DNA of 64,000 nt from Alkalihalobacterium alkalinitrilicum (GCF_002019605.1 NZ_KV917368.1:1319932-1383931), one strand, 5' to 3'. Numbered from the stretch's first letter, positions 9,253-17,297 are shown. Notes: generated from the letters alone by a model not told the origin. Translations and numbers: made by a program.

Positions 9253-10380
9253 TTAACGCACTGCACAACGGTTTGGACCAATTTCCATTTCACGTTGTTT
9301 TTCAACGTCTGGATTCATTTTTCCCATATTCGTTTCACGGATTTCTTGATACGCATTGGGTTGAGGAGGTAAATTTTCGGTCACCATTTTTCTAAACTCT
9401 TTTTCATCTTCTATATTTAAGCCGTGGTTATTTGCAAATAATGTTCCGAGTTTCTCAGCAACACTTCCGTCATCATTTAATTCGTCGATAATCATGAAGT
9501 GTGCTGGCAATACAACTAATTCCTCAGATAGTTCACGATAACGGGTGTAAAGCGATTCTCTTAAGTCAGCAACCCAATCTTCAGCTTTTCCAGCTAAATC
9601 TGGTCTCCCAATCGAGTCAATAAAAAGAATATCACCTGATAATAGGAATTTCTCATCAACAACAAACGATGTTGACCCAATTGTATGACCTGGTGAATAT
9701 AGGGCATGAATATTAATCGTTGTATTTCCAATTTTCACATTGGTATCTTCCTCTAATTTTGCGTATTCGAATGTTACTTCCGTTGCATCTTTTGGTGGTA
9801 ACCAGTACGTTCCTCCAGTTTGTTCTGCGATTCTACGTCCACCAGAAATATGATCTGCATGAAGATGTGTATCAAATACATGTGTAATCTTCGCGCCAAT
9901 TTCAGAGGCAAAATCCGTATAAACTCCAGTCATACGAGTTGCATCAATAATCGCTGCCTCCCCATTGGAAACGACCATGTAAGATAAACAACCTTTTCCA
10001 ACACGAACAAATTGATAAAGTTCGCCACCCATTCTTAAATCCCCAACTTTTACAGGCTCTAAATGCTCACTCCATGCTTTCATACCACCTTGTAAATAAG
10101 AGACTTCTAAACCTTGTTCCGCAAGCATTTCTGCAACCATAATGGAAGAACCTTCTTTAGCACAGACGACTAAGATGTCCTTATTGGTTGGAATTTTATC
10201 GAGAGTTCCTTCAATACCATCTAGTAAATCAAAATATGGGACATTTAAATAATCGAACTTTTCCCCTTCAATCTTCCAATCTGTAAAGTCCGTTTCATTT
10301 CGCACATCTAATATAAATAATTCTTCTTTATTGAAAACTTTCTTTGTTACATCTTTTGCTAACATTGCTTTTACAGTCAC
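9253..10380 (-). CDS. Rhodanese-persulfide dioxygenase fusion (MBL fold)
   Basis: The N-terminal rhodanese domain (about 1-105) has LDVRNETDF and an active-site loop beginning CAKEGSS, followed by a metallo-beta-lactamase domain with [35 protein letters not shown] and LPAHF. This is the ETHE1/persulfide dioxygenase type: a mononuclear iron site oxidises low-molecular-weight persulfide to sulfite, and the rhodanese can combine sulfite and persulfide into thiosulfate. The domain order is rhodanese first, unlike S. aureus CstB, where the MBL domain is N-terminal. GTG at 10380 gives [14 protein letters not shown] at 10395 and ATG at 10365 are alternatives. A CstR-type operator overlaps the translation start region. 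Confidence 0.85.
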   Translation of the reverse strand: MTVKAMLAKDVTKKVFNKEELFILDVRNETDFTDWKIEGEKFDYLNVPYFDLLDGIEGTLDKIPTNKDILVVCAKEGSSIMVAEMLAEQGLEVSYLQGGMKAWSEHLEPVKVGDLRMGGELYQFVRVGKGCLSYMVVSNGEAAIIDATRMTGVYTDFASEIGAKITHVFDTHLHADHISGGRRIAEQTGGTYWLPPKDATEVTFEYAKLEEDTNVKIGNTTINIHALYSPGHTIGSTSFVVDEKFLLSGDILFIDSIGRPDLAGKAEDWVADLRESLYTRYRELSEELVVLPAHFMIIDELNDDGSVAEKLGTLFANNHGLNIEDEKEFRKMVTENLPPQPNAYQEIRETNMGKMNPDVEKQREMEIGPNRCAVR

Positions 10381-10385
10381 CTCAC

Positions 10386-10401
10386 ATACCGCCACTAGTA
10401 T
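10386..10401. promoter_or_regulatory. Candidate CstR operator (one mismatch)
   Basis: ATACC-GCCACT-AGTAT differs by one base from the ATACC-N6-GGTAT palindrome found three times perfectly in this island. It lies directly at the 5' end of the dioxygenase fusion gene. Confidence 0.5.
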
Positions 10402-10439
10402 ATTTTAATTAAAAAAAATATAGATTTCTATTTAGAACG

Positions 10440-10550
10440 TTAACGAAACATTTGCAACTTTGGCAAATTTAAAAATGTAATCGCACCACCCACATCGATA
10501 CCATTAACAAATTGATCTTTTTCTAATCCCATAACATCCATTGTCTGTTG
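10440..10550 (-). pseudogene. DsrE/YrkE-like relic
   Basis: The minus strand reads QQTMDVMGLEKDQFVNGID followed by VGGAITFLN, which matches the C-terminal third of DsrE/DsrF-like sulfur-trafficking proteins. An in-frame TAG lies immediately upstream and nothing recognisable remains further 5', so this is a degraded remnant between the rhodanese and dioxygenase genes. Confidence 0.6.
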
Positions 10551-10578
10551 CTAAGACTCCCACTGACTGTAAATTACT

Positions 10579-10875
10579 TTATGCGACTTCACCCAACCAA
10601 GCATTCATTCCACTGATAAGGTTGGTGACATTATAGCCGTAATTATCAAGGAAATTAACTGCTGTTGCGCTTCTAGCACCTGACCGACATACGATAATAT
10701 AGTCCTTTGTCTTATCTAATTCATGCATTCGAAATTCCAACAATCCCAAAGGTATATTTATTGATCCAAGTATTTTGCCTGCTGCGACTTCCGCTACTTC
10801 ACGGACATCTATGATGATTACTTCATTCTCACTTTTTAATAATTCAAGGACTTCGTTTGCTGTCATTTCTTTCAT
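10579..10875 (-). CDS. Single-domain rhodanese
   Basis: The 98-residue rhodanese-like protein has IIDVREVAEVAAGKI at the N-terminal substrate-binding side and the catalytic loop CRSGARSA (cysteine at about residue 63). The CxxGxR loop is the form that binds sulfane sulfur donors and transfers sulfur to thiols or cyanide. It is soluble, with no signal or membrane segment. It follows the membrane-anchored rhodanese by 25 bp and precedes the DsrE relic and dioxygenase fusion. It is probably part of a CstR-controlled operon started at the operator at 11281. Confidence 0.9.
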   Translation of the reverse strand: MKEMTANEVLELLKSENEVIIIDVREVAEVAAGKILGSINIPLGLLEFRMHELDKTKDYIIVCRSGARSATAVNFLDNYGYNVTNLISGMNAWLGEVA

Positions 10876-10900
10876 AGTTGCTAACCTCCAATTTTATTAT

Positions 10901-11260
10901 TTAATTCCAAGCACTCATGCCACCTTTTACATTGGCTATTTTTTTAAATCCTAATTTTTTTAACAGTTTTGTCGCTTTATTACTTCTCATCCCACTTTGG
11001 CAAATTACTACGATCTCTTTCTCCTTGGATAGTTGACTTACTTTGTTTGAAAGGTCTTGGAGTGGGATGTTTTTAAATTTTTTAATATGGTTGGATTTGT
11101 ACTCTCCAGTTGTTCTCACATCAATAAATTGAACTTCTTTCTTTATGAGTTCCTGCTTTAACTCAACTGTTGTCATTTGTCTAACACCTTTTGTTGGCAA
11201 TATCTTTTGTAATAGAAATAAGAATAGAAGTGCTGGGATAATGAAATTTAAGTATTCCAT
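10901..11260 (-). CDS. Membrane-anchored rhodanese
   Basis: The 119-residue protein has one N-terminal hydrophobic helix (residues 5-21) followed by a cytoplasmic rhodanese domain with FIDVRTTGEYKSNHI and the active loop CQSGMRSN. The anchor would place sulfur transfer at the membrane, possibly near a sulfide or quinone-linked activity. A perfect ATACC-N6-GGTAT palindrome lies 20 bp upstream of the start, so it is probably the first gene of a CstR-repressed operon of two rhodaneses, the dioxygenase fusion and TusA. Confidence 0.9.
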   Translation of the reverse strand: MEYLNFIIPALLFLFLLQKILPTKGVRQMTTVELKQELIKKEVQFIDVRTTGEYKSNHIKKFKNIPLQDLSNKVSQLSKEKEIVVICQSGMRSNKATKLLKKLGFKKIANVKGGMSAWN

Positions 11261-11280
11261 AGTTAAAATTCCTCCGCTTT

Positions 11281-11296
11281 ATACCCAGTTAGGTAT
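11281..11296. promoter_or_regulatory. CstR operator, perfect ATACC-N6-GGTAT
   Basis: ATACC-CAGTTA-GGTAT lies between cstR and the membrane rhodanese gene. CsoR/CstR family repressors bind palindromes of this type, and the copy number in the island supports it. Confidence 0.75.
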
Positions 11297-11319
11297 TTGA
11301 ATGTTCAAAAATTTTTTTG

Positions 11320-11580
11320 TTATCTGCTTTTGACTAACATATTAACAGCTTCTTGTATTAGAGCTTCTGTATCTTCACCTTTATTGATCTGCTCTCGTAC
11401 ACATTGTTCTAGGTTTGCACTAACAACGACAGCTAAAGTTCGATCTAATGCATTACGCGCTGCTGATAGTTGTATAACTAGTTCTTTACAATCTTTTTGT
11501 TCTTCCATCATTCTTACTATTGCTCTAATTTGGCCTTCCACTCTTTTTAATCTATTTTTCATTTGAACATTATAATTCAT
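11320..11580 (-). CDS. cstR: CstR-type persulfide-sensing repressor (CsoR/DUF156 family)
   Basis: The 86-residue all-helical CsoR family protein has NRLKRVEGQIRAIVRMM at the N-terminus. Two cysteines sit at the CstR sensing positions: KDC at about residue 31 and EQC at about residue 60. In copper-sensing CsoR a histidine lies four residues before the second cysteine. Here that position is asparagine (SANLEQC), which argues against Cu(I) sensing and for di- or persulfide sensing as in CstR. The ATG at 11580 follows GGGAGGGG. A perfect operator palindrome 98-113 bp upstream suggests autoregulation. Confidence 0.88.
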   Translation of the reverse strand: MNYNVQMKNRLKRVEGQIRAIVRMMEEQKDCKELVIQLSAARNALDRTLAVVVSANLEQCVREQINKGEDTEALIQEAVNMLVKSR

Positions 11581-11677
11581 GGCGGTACCCCTCCCGTACT
11601 AATGGATTGTAATAATGATATGTGTTCTTTCAGTCTGTTTTTATATAAAAATGTGACGTGTTGATATTTAATACAAT

Positions 11678-11693
11678 ATACCTATACAGGTAT
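11678..11693. promoter_or_regulatory. CstR operator, perfect ATACC-N6-GGTAT
   Basis: ATACC-TATACA-GGTAT is embedded in a longer inverted repeat, AATATACC...GGTATATT, upstream of cstR. It is the most extended operator of the island. Confidence 0.75.
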
Positions 11694-11705
11694 ATTGTCA
11701 ACCCT

Positions 11706-12068
11706 TTATAAACCAAAATAATATATGGTAAACAATAATAAAATACAGCATATAACAACCGTGATAAAAATGATAATCTTATATGAAGATTGAAAGGTTT
11801 GTGTATTTATATTTTTTCTATTTCTAAAATAAATAAATGTAGCAAATAAAATCGTTATAAGGCCTAGGATTAACGAAAAAAGACTAATAAACATGGCCAA
11901 AGTATTATCTAAGTAGTCAACAAGAGGAGTATTGAAATGTAAAGTAGTTGCTAAAAATCCGATCCCAATCATTGCAATAGCAGTCCTAATCCATGCAAGA
12001 TATGTTCTTTCGTTTGCCAAATGTTGTTGAATGTATTTCGAATCTTCCGTTTCTTCTTTTTTATTCAT
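11706..12068 (-). CDS. DUF202 (YidH-like) membrane protein
   Basis: The 120-residue protein has three predicted membrane helices (about 32-50, 57-83, 95-118). Its family motif is NERTYLAWIRTAIAMIGIGF (residues 19-38). DUF202 proteins are small inner-membrane proteins of unknown biochemical role. The N-terminus is charged and cytoplasmic. It lies between the DUF302 gene and cstR, inside the sulfur island, so a link to sulfide or redox stress is suggested by context only. Confidence 0.82.
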   Translation of the reverse strand: MNKKEETEDSKYIQQHLANERTYLAWIRTAIAMIGIGFLATTLHFNTPLVDYLDNTLAMFISLFSLILGLITILFATFIYFRNRKNINTQTFQSSYKIIIFITVVICCILLLFTIYYFGL

Positions 12069-12096
12069 TTATAGCACCTCCCATGTATTCAGAAAA

Positions 12097-12127
12097 CCTC
12101 TTGTAAAGTAGAAACTTCAACAAGAGG
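12097..12127 (-). terminator. Terminator after DUF302 gene
   Basis: The stem CCTCTTGT/ACAAGAGG is followed by a short T stretch on the minus strand and separates DUF302 from DUF202. Confidence 0.65.
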
Positions 12128-12137
12128 TAAGTACCGG

Positions 12138-12524
12138 TTAAATACTTTTATTAATAGAAGCAATGAGGCGTTTTTCAATATCATTTGCGATTGCATTTAA
12201 CTCTTCGTCATCTACTGACTGAATTAATGCTGTCGGTTTTGGCATACCAATTTTTGTTTTGCCCTCGTCGCTATAAACGACGATTTTACAAGGTAAGAAA
12301 TAACCGACTAAAATATTCTTATCTAATACACGTTTAGCTTCATGTGGATTACATACTTCTAATACTGTAAAAGGTTGCGAAAATTCTAAGCCCGTTTGAT
12401 TTAATTTTTGCTGTACATCAAATTCCCAAAGAACACCAAACTTATCTTTTTTTAAATTTGCTTCTAGTGTTTTAATTATTTCTTCAGTCGATTGATCTGT
12501 TTCCACAGTATAATGAAACATCAT
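12138..12524 (-). CDS. DUF302 domain protein
   Basis: The 128-residue soluble protein fits the DUF302 pattern: FHYTVETDQSTEEIIKTLE, then FGVLWEFDVQQKL, TVLEVCNPHEAKRVL, and FLPCKIVVY with a conserved cysteine before the last strand. DUF302 proteins recur in bacterial sulfur-oxidation and persulfide-stress loci, but no reaction is established. It follows the methyltransferase by 27 bp in the same direction and probably shares its CstR-type operator at 13139. A degenerate operator-like sequence covers its own ribosome binding site. Confidence 0.85.
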   Translation of the reverse strand: MMFHYTVETDQSTEEIIKTLEANLKKDKFGVLWEFDVQQKLNQTGLEFSQPFTVLEVCNPHEAKRVLDKNILVGYFLPCKIVVYSDEGKTKIGMPKPTALIQSVDDEELNAIANDIEKRLIASINKSI

Positions 12525-12525
12525 G

Positions 12526-12540
12526 ATACCCCCCTAGTAT
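12526..12540. promoter_or_regulatory. Weak CstR-like site
   Basis: ATACC-CCCCT-AGTAT has a 5-nt spacer and one half-site mismatch. It overlaps the DUF302 Shine-Dalgarno region and may be coincidental. Confidence 0.3.
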
Positions 12541-12551
12541 TATGCGTCTTA

Positions 12552-13121
12552 CTAAATTGGTTTTGCGATCATTCCATAAATAACTGGAGCGAGTTCTACA
12601 ATTTCTACTTTAAAGTCATTTTTTTCTAAAATTTTTTTCATGGCATTTGAAGAAATTCTTTCATTTAACGGTGGTCCCATTTTAGAATCGACAGCTTCCC
12701 ATTCGATAATTAGAAGTTGACCATCTGTTTTTAGTATTCGTTTCACTGCAGCTAATACTAGTTTGAGGTCTGAAACCTCATGGAGAACGAGAGAAATAAG
12801 TGCATGATTGACGGAGTGATCTTCAATTTTGATATCTTGCAAATCACTTGTAACATAAACGATTTCGTCAAGATTTGCTTTCTTAGCACGTTCCTCCAGT
12901 AAAGTTAACATTTGTGGCTCAATATCAACTGCATATACTTTTGTTTTTGTTTTTTCAGCTATCGGAATCGTAAAAAAACCATTTCCTGCGCCTAAATCGG
13001 CTACGATGTCCCCTTGTTTTATACCGAATCGTTCAATCGTTTTTTCAGGTGTGATCAGTTCATATCGTTTCGGATTAATAAGTTTATCAGCTTTCCTTGG
13101 ATCAAAACGTACACCAGCCAT
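12552..13121 (-). CDS. Class I SAM-dependent methyltransferase
   Basis: The 189-residue Rossmann methyltransferase has motif I VADLGAGNGFFTIPIA (about 37-52), the acidic end of motif II (YAVDIEPQML), and the post-motifs NHALISLVLHE and LLIIEWEAV. It resembles small UbiE/arsenite-methyltransferase-like enzymes, but the substrate is unknown. The ATG at 13121 has GAGGAGGG upstream. It heads a two-gene unit with DUF302, and a perfect CstR operator lies 18-33 bp upstream of its start, which places it in the persulfide regulon. Confidence 0.85.
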   Translation of the reverse strand: MAGVRFDPRKADKLINPKRYELITPEKTIERFGIKQGDIVADLGAGNGFFTIPIAEKTKTKVYAVDIEPQMLTLLEERAKKANLDEIVYVTSDLQDIKIEDHSVNHALISLVLHEVSDLKLVLAAVKRILKTDGQLLIIEWEAVDSKMGPPLNERISSNAMKKILEKNDFKVEIVELAPVIYGMIAKPI

Positions 13122-13138
13122 ATTTTTGCCCTCCTCAT

Positions 13139-13154
13139 ATACCTATATGGGTAT
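13139..13154. promoter_or_regulatory. CstR operator, perfect ATACC-N6-GGTAT
   Basis: ATACC-TATATG-GGTAT lies immediately upstream of the methyltransferase ribosome binding site. Confidence 0.75.
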
Positions 13155-13199
13155 AATACTTGATCATACAAAAGTTGTCAAACAGTTAATAATCCCTTT

Positions 13200-13275
13200 T
13201 TATAACGTTACTCTTTCTAATTCTCCTGATTCAACATGAAATATACAGCCAATGATGTCAACACCCTTGGTTGAT
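13200..13275 (-). pseudogene. C-terminal relic, possibly beta-carbonic anhydrase
   Basis: The minus strand ends in VDIIGCIFHVESGELERVTL and a stop. The pattern resembles the last strand and tail of beta-carbonic anhydrases, but the fragment is only about 24 residues and is bounded upstream by a repeat fragment. The family call is tentative. Confidence 0.3.
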
Positions 13276-13389
13276 AAAGTGAAACTTCCACATCGCCATA
13301 ACTTGAGGAATTAACATAATCGCAACAATTAACCATGTCCGATCGTTTATACTTTGGTAGCATTCTAAATTATTTTTTAAAATACTCAT
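13258..13389 (-). pseudogene. Truncated small membrane protein ORF
   Basis: AAAAGGAGATAACCC precedes an ATG at 13389 that opens a 43-residue frame with one hydrophobic helix (TWLIVAIMLIPQVMAMW). The last ten codons come from a fragment of the dispersed repeat (13274-13291). The strong ribosome binding site and abrupt ending in repeat sequence suggest the 5' end of a membrane protein gene whose remainder was deleted. The family was not recognised. Confidence 0.5.
13274..13291 (+). repeat. Dispersed repeat fragment (copy 3, left end only)
   Basis: The first 18 bases of the repeat family (ATAAAGTGAAACTTCCAC) are present, then the sequence diverges. It marks a junction between two gene relics. 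Confidence 0.55.
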
Positions 13390-13422
13390 GGGTTATCTCC
13401 TTTTGCTACTAATACTATGTAA

Positions 13423-13448
13423 AAAGGGTGCTCTTAACAGCACCCTTT
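13423..13448 (-). terminator. Terminator after the second dioxygenase
   Basis: The stem AAAGGGTGCT/AGCACCCTTT is followed by a T run on the minus strand. Confidence 0.8.
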
Positions 13449-13485
13449 ACTATTAAGGTTTAACCAGATAAAATGAATTTACTTC

Positions 13486-14280
13486 TTAACGAACGGCACA
13501 ACGATTTGGTCCTATTTCCATCTCTCTTTGTTTTTCTGCATCTGGTGTTATTTTACCCATATTTGTTTCGCGAATTTCTTGATATGCATTTGGTTGTGGT
13601 GGAAGATTTTCTGTAACCATTTTTCTAAATTCATCCTCTGCCTGAACATTTAAGCCATGATTTTTTTGATAAAGAGTACCAAGTGAATCTGAGATGCTTC
13701 CATCATCATTCATTTCGTTGATTCCCATATAATGAGCAGGTAATACAATTAAATGATCTGCTAACCCCTTATACCTTTTATAAAGGGTTTCTCGTAAATC
13801 TCCAACCCAGTCCTCTGCTTTACCAGCCAAATCTGGTCGACCAATGGAATCAATAAATAAAATATCCCCAGTTAAAAGGTACATATCATCAACAATCAAT
13901 GAGGTACTTCCGATTGTATGACCTGGTGAATATACGGCTTTTATCATAGTATTACCAACTGTTATTTCATTTCCGTCTTCTAAAGGTGTGTAATTGAATT
14001 CGACTTCTTCTGCATCTTTAGGTGGTAAATGATACGTTGCTCCATATTTTTCGGATAATGTTCTTGCACCTGAAATATGGTCAGCGTGCAGATGGGTATC
14101 AATAACATGCTGTAACTTTAAGTTATGTTCATTCATGAATTGTTCAAAAGGCTCCACAATACGAACGGTATCAATAATTGCAGCTTCACCGTTTGACTCA
14201 ATGATATAAGATAAACACCCTTTACCAATGCGAATGAATTGATAAATAGCACCACCTGTAATAATGCATGAAGTGAGCAT
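13486..14280 (-). CDS. Persulfide dioxygenase-like MBL protein, N-terminally truncated paralogue
   Basis: The protein is closely similar to the MBL half of the fusion at 9253-10380 and ends with the same tail ([11 protein letters not shown]). Metal motifs [28 protein letters not shown] and LPAHYMG are intact, so the iron site could still form. It lacks the N-terminal rhodanese domain. Its first residues (MLTSCIIT) are junction sequence fused to a relic of CoA-disulfide reductase at 14283-14372. No good Shine-Dalgarno site precedes the ATG at 14280, so expression is doubtful unless another start is used. Best read as the product of a deletion inside a second CstR-controlled operon. Confidence 0.75.
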   Translation of the reverse strand: MLTSCIITGGAIYQFIRIGKGCLSYIIESNGEAAIIDTVRIVEPFEQFMNEHNLKLQHVIDTHLHADHISGARTLSEKYGATYHLPPKDAEEVEFNYTPLEDGNEITVGNTMIKAVYSPGHTIGSTSLIVDDMYLLTGDILFIDSIGRPDLAGKAEDWVGDLRETLYKRYKGLADHLIVLPAHYMGINEMNDDGSISDSLGTLYQKNHGLNVQAEDEFRKMVTENLPPQPNAYQEIRETNMGKITPDAEKQREMEIGPNRCAVR

Positions 14281-14282
14281 TT

Positions 14283-14372
14283 AGAACCGATAAAAATATC
14301 TATTCTTCTTAAGCGTGCTGCAGCTGTTGCTCCTCCAGCGACTCCACCGACAATAACTATTTATTTACTCAT
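14283..14372 (-). pseudogene. CoA-disulfide reductase N-terminal relic
   Basis: From ATG 14372 (GAAGG 8 nt upstream) the minus strand reads MSK, an in-frame stop, then IVIVGGVAGGATAAARLRR. This is the FAD-binding start of CoA-disulfide reductase/Cdr-type enzymes that accompany rhodaneses in persulfide operons. After about 28 codons it joins the dioxygenase in another frame. Confidence 0.75.
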
Positions 14373-14414
14373 CATATTAGCCTTCATTGGTCCCTTAATT
14401 ACCACTTAAGGTAT

Positions 14415-14430
14415 ATACCCTATAATGTAT
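14415..14430. promoter_or_regulatory. CstR operator (one mismatch)
   Basis: ATACC-CTATAA-TGTAT lies 43 bp before the relic start codon, in a promoter-like AT-rich stretch. Confidence 0.5.
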
Positions 14431-14455
14431 ATTACACTATGATTTCTTTATAGAA

Positions 14456-14471
14456 TGTGACAAAAATCACA
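14456..14471. promoter_or_regulatory. Fnr/Crp-type box
   Basis: TGTGA-CAAAAA-TCACA is a perfect palindrome matching the B. subtilis Fnr consensus TGTGA-N6-TCACA. It lies upstream of the CstR site and 12 bp from the IS4 element. Confidence 0.6.
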
Positions 14472-14482
14472 CATTTTATTTA

Positions 14483-16013
14483 CTCAACTTTCGCACCAAT
14501 AAAAGTTCATTAAGCTCAACCAACAGTAGTTGCTGACGTCATTGAAATACTTTCATTGACACGAAAAATTTGCATAAAAAAACACCCATCCGTTTGGTAT
14601 AGTTGATTTGTCGAGAATCAAACATTCCATACAGAAGAGGTGTCCTCTATATGATAGCGAATAATGACCAAACTAAGCAACTACCAAATGAATTAAAATC
14701 TACCTTTAAAGAACTAAAAGTGTTAAAACATCTTAGAAAAGCTGGAATTACCAAGTCTTTTGGCTTTACCTGTGCTTATTTATTTCAGCTCATTTTCTGT
14801 TTGATCTTTGAAAACAAAAACTGGTTTCGAACACTCGAAAGTAGGAAATCTACGGATATTCCAGCTAAAGACGCGGTCTATCGTTTCTTAAACCATTCCA
14901 CTTATTCATGGAGAAGGTTTCTACTCTTATTAAGCACACACTCGATTGAAAAAGTAAGTAACCTTACGAATCATGAGCGTATCAAAGTGCTGATTGTTGA
15001 CGATTCTTCTTATGATAAAAATCGAAGTAAATCAGTTGAACTTCTTGCGCGTTGTTTTGACCACGCTTCTCAAAAAATGCGCTTTTACAAAGGCTTTCGT
15101 ATGCTTACATTGGGTTGGTCTGACGGTACAACGTTTATGCCTGTAGACTTTTCCTTATTGAGCTCTAAAAACAGTGTCATCAATGGAATATCAGATAAAA
15201 TTGATAAACGCAGTTCTGGTTATAAGCGACGTGTCGAAGCATTACAATCTTCACCTGAACAAATTCCATCGATGGTTCAGCGTGCCATGAACTCGGGAAT
15301 TGAAGCCTCTTATGTGCTGATGAATACTTGGTTTACACATCAGCCGCTTATTAAAGAGATCAAGGATCAAGGTCTTGATGTCATTGGCATGGTGAAAAAC
15401 TTAAAGCAACGTTATCTTATCCAAGGAAAGAAGTTCGGTCTAAAAGAACTGTATCACTTAGCCACTCCTATCCAGGGTAAGAAGGGAATTCTTCGTTCGA
15501 TTCATACCACACAAGCGAATGGGATTCCTGTCAAAATTGTCTTTGTCCGCAATCGTAATAAAAAGAGCAAATGGTTGGCAATTTTAAGTACAGATTGTTG
15601 TTTAAGTGAACAAGAAATCATTCGTATCTATGGAATTCGCTGGGACATTGAAGTCTTTTTTAAAACAACAAAGTCATTATTAAAGCTACAAAAGGAGTTT
15701 CAAGGTCGTTCTTATGACTCCTTGATTTGTCATACCACGATTGTGTTTACTAGATACATTGTACTCTCTTGGCAGAACCGTTGTAGCACAGACCAAAGAA
15801 CATTAGGCGGTCTATTCTATGAATTATGTGATGAAATCAGTGATCTTGATTGGGCTGTTGCACTTGGGCAGCTAATCGAGCTTCTTCAAGATATTCTAAA
15901 AGAAAGTAACAAAAAGATTCAAAAATTAATTCAATGTCAACTACAACACTGGATTGCAGGCTTACCTAACTACATCAAGGTCTACCTGCCTATTTCAGTG
16001 TGCGAAAGTTGAG
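14483..16013 (+). mobile_element. IS4 family insertion sequence with target duplication
   Basis: The terminal inverted repeats are CTCAACTTTCGCAC at the left and GTGCGAAAGTTGAG at the right. A perfect 7-bp direct repeat TTATTTA flanks them (14476-14482 and 16014-16020). The 1531-bp element has one transposase gene whose stop codon lies inside the right repeat. The intact ends and duplication point to a recent insertion. Confidence 0.9.
14651..16012 (+). CDS. IS4 family transposase
   Basis: The 453-residue DDE transposase has the first catalytic aspartate in LIVDDSSYDKNRSK, a second in the central beta region, and the IS4 YREK signature Y-x2-R-x3-E-x6-K in YGIRWDIEVFFKTTK. ATG at 14651 is chosen because AGAGGTG precedes it; the in-frame upstream ATG at 14603 would extend the protein without a ribosome binding site. 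The gene looks intact. Confidence 0.9.
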   Translation: MIANNDQTKQLPNELKSTFKELKVLKHLRKAGITKSFGFTCAYLFQLIFCLIFENKNWFRTLESRKSTDIPAKDAVYRFLNHSTYSWRRFLLLLSTHSIEKVSNLTNHERIKVLIVDDSSYDKNRSKSVELLARCFDHASQKMRFYKGFRMLTLGWSDGTTFMPVDFSLLSSKNSVINGISDKIDKRSSGYKRRVEALQSSPEQIPSMVQRAMNSGIEASYVLMNTWFTHQPLIKEIKDQGLDVIGMVKNLKQRYLIQGKKFGLKELYHLATPIQGKKGILRSIHTTQANGIPVKIVFVRNRNKKSKWLAILSTDCCLSEQEIIRIYGIRWDIEVFFKTTKSLLKLQKEFQGRSYDSLICHTTIVFTRYIVLSWQNRCSTDQRTLGGLFYELCDEISDLDWAVALGQLIELLQDILKESNKKIQKLIQCQLQHWIAGLPNYIKVYLPISVCES

Positions 16014-16040
16014 TTATTTATTAATGTCGACTAGAAAAAA

Positions 16041-16074
16041 AGTAGTGCACATCAATGTTATCGTGTGCACTACT
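16041..16074 (-). terminator. Terminator after acyl-CoA dehydrogenase unit
   Basis: A 10-bp stem (AGTAGTGCAC/GTGCACTACT) is followed by a T7 run on the minus strand. Confidence 0.85.
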
Positions 16075-16105
16075 AGATAAAATTCTTTTATTTGTTATTC
16101 ATATA

Positions 16106-17259
16106 TTAAAGCATCTTTTCTATATACCTTTCTGCCAAATCATTATTGATGACTTCTGAATTCAAGAATTCCAAACGGGCAAATCGTAATTCTTTATATA
16201 AACGTTCGAAAGGCAAATCCTTTGTATAACCTGCTCCCCCATGGAGTTGTAAAACATCATCTATTATTTTAAAAGCGACATCTGTCGCATACCTTTTTGC
16301 CATTTTAGCAAAATATGGGCCATTCTCATGATTATTCGTTACATGTTTCGCTGACTCTTTTACTAATAAGCTTCCTGCTTCTATTTCAGTAATAGATGTT
16401 GCTATCATCGTACGCACTGCAGGGAATCGTGTTAATGGTTGTCCCCTAGTTATTCTCATTTGGCCATAGTCGATTGCTTGATTTAATGCGAATTTAGCAA
16501 TACCTAAACAACGACTAGCCAATAATACCTGAGATTCTGTTATCCAAGACTGAAGAAGACGATCACCCTCACCGACTTCGCCAATGATACGATCTTGCTC
16601 TAACATTAAATGATTAAATGTTATATCTGTTAGTGTTCTAACATCTTTCAGTTTGTTTTTTTCTTTTTTAGTAATATCTTCGTTATTGATAATAAATAAG
16701 GTTGGTTTTTTTTTCCATTCTTAATAACATGTACTAAAACGATACCAAAATAAGCTTGTTCTATGTTAGCTACATACTTTTTTTCCCCATTGAGCAACCA
16801 GCCATTATTCGATCGTGTAGCATGTGCTTCTAGTTGCTCGAGATCACTTCCTTCATGTTTTTCCCACATTGCAACATAACATCCTCGCCCTGATTCGATA
16901 GATGGTACAACATATTTGTCTATTTGTTCTTGTGTACAATGATCTAAAAAACTAGGAAGGTCACTGCCGAAGGCGCCGCAACCAGGGTCGAAAAGTCCGC
17001 GATGATGTTGAGAGGCTACAATATTTAAAAGGACCTGATCATAGATGGATAATTCTGATCCGCCCCATTCATTTTTCCCGTTTAAGAACCATAGACCCAT
17101 CTCTTTTGTTTTTTTCTGTAATTGCATAACCACCTCTTCTGGCAGTTTCTCCAAGCTAGGCATGACCTTTTGTTCTTCAGGTATTACATATTTATGAAGA
17201 AAAGAAGCAATATTTTTTTGTAATAATTGTGAATCTTCTTCAACTAACATTTTTTTCAT
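16106..17259 (-). pseudogene. Acyl-CoA dehydrogenase with homopolymer frameshift
   Basis: The first fragment (17259 to about 16700) has the N-terminal helical domain and middle domain with YVAMWEKHEGSDLEQL and WLLNGEKKYV. The second fragment (about 16700-16106) has the C-terminal helical domain with ITRGQPL, QLHGGAGYTKDLPFERLYKE. The shift falls in a run of A residues (minus strand) near 16703-16712. Removing one base restores a continuous protein reading NGKKPTLFIINNEDI. The start ATG at 17259 follows GAGGGGGA. It sits 38 bp behind the intact dehydrogenase, so the two formed an operon. A polymerase or base-calling slip in the homopolymer should be excluded before calling it dead. Confidence 0.8.
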
Positions 17260-17297
17260 TTCTAGTCCCCCTCAAAATGTACATCTGGTCATTCCTT

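Noticed and set aside
13486..14280. Lysosomal-type or hydroxyacylglutathione hydrolase (glyoxalase II)
   Set aside because: The close similarity to the rhodanese-dioxygenase fusion and the [13 protein letters not shown] region fit persulfide dioxygenases better.
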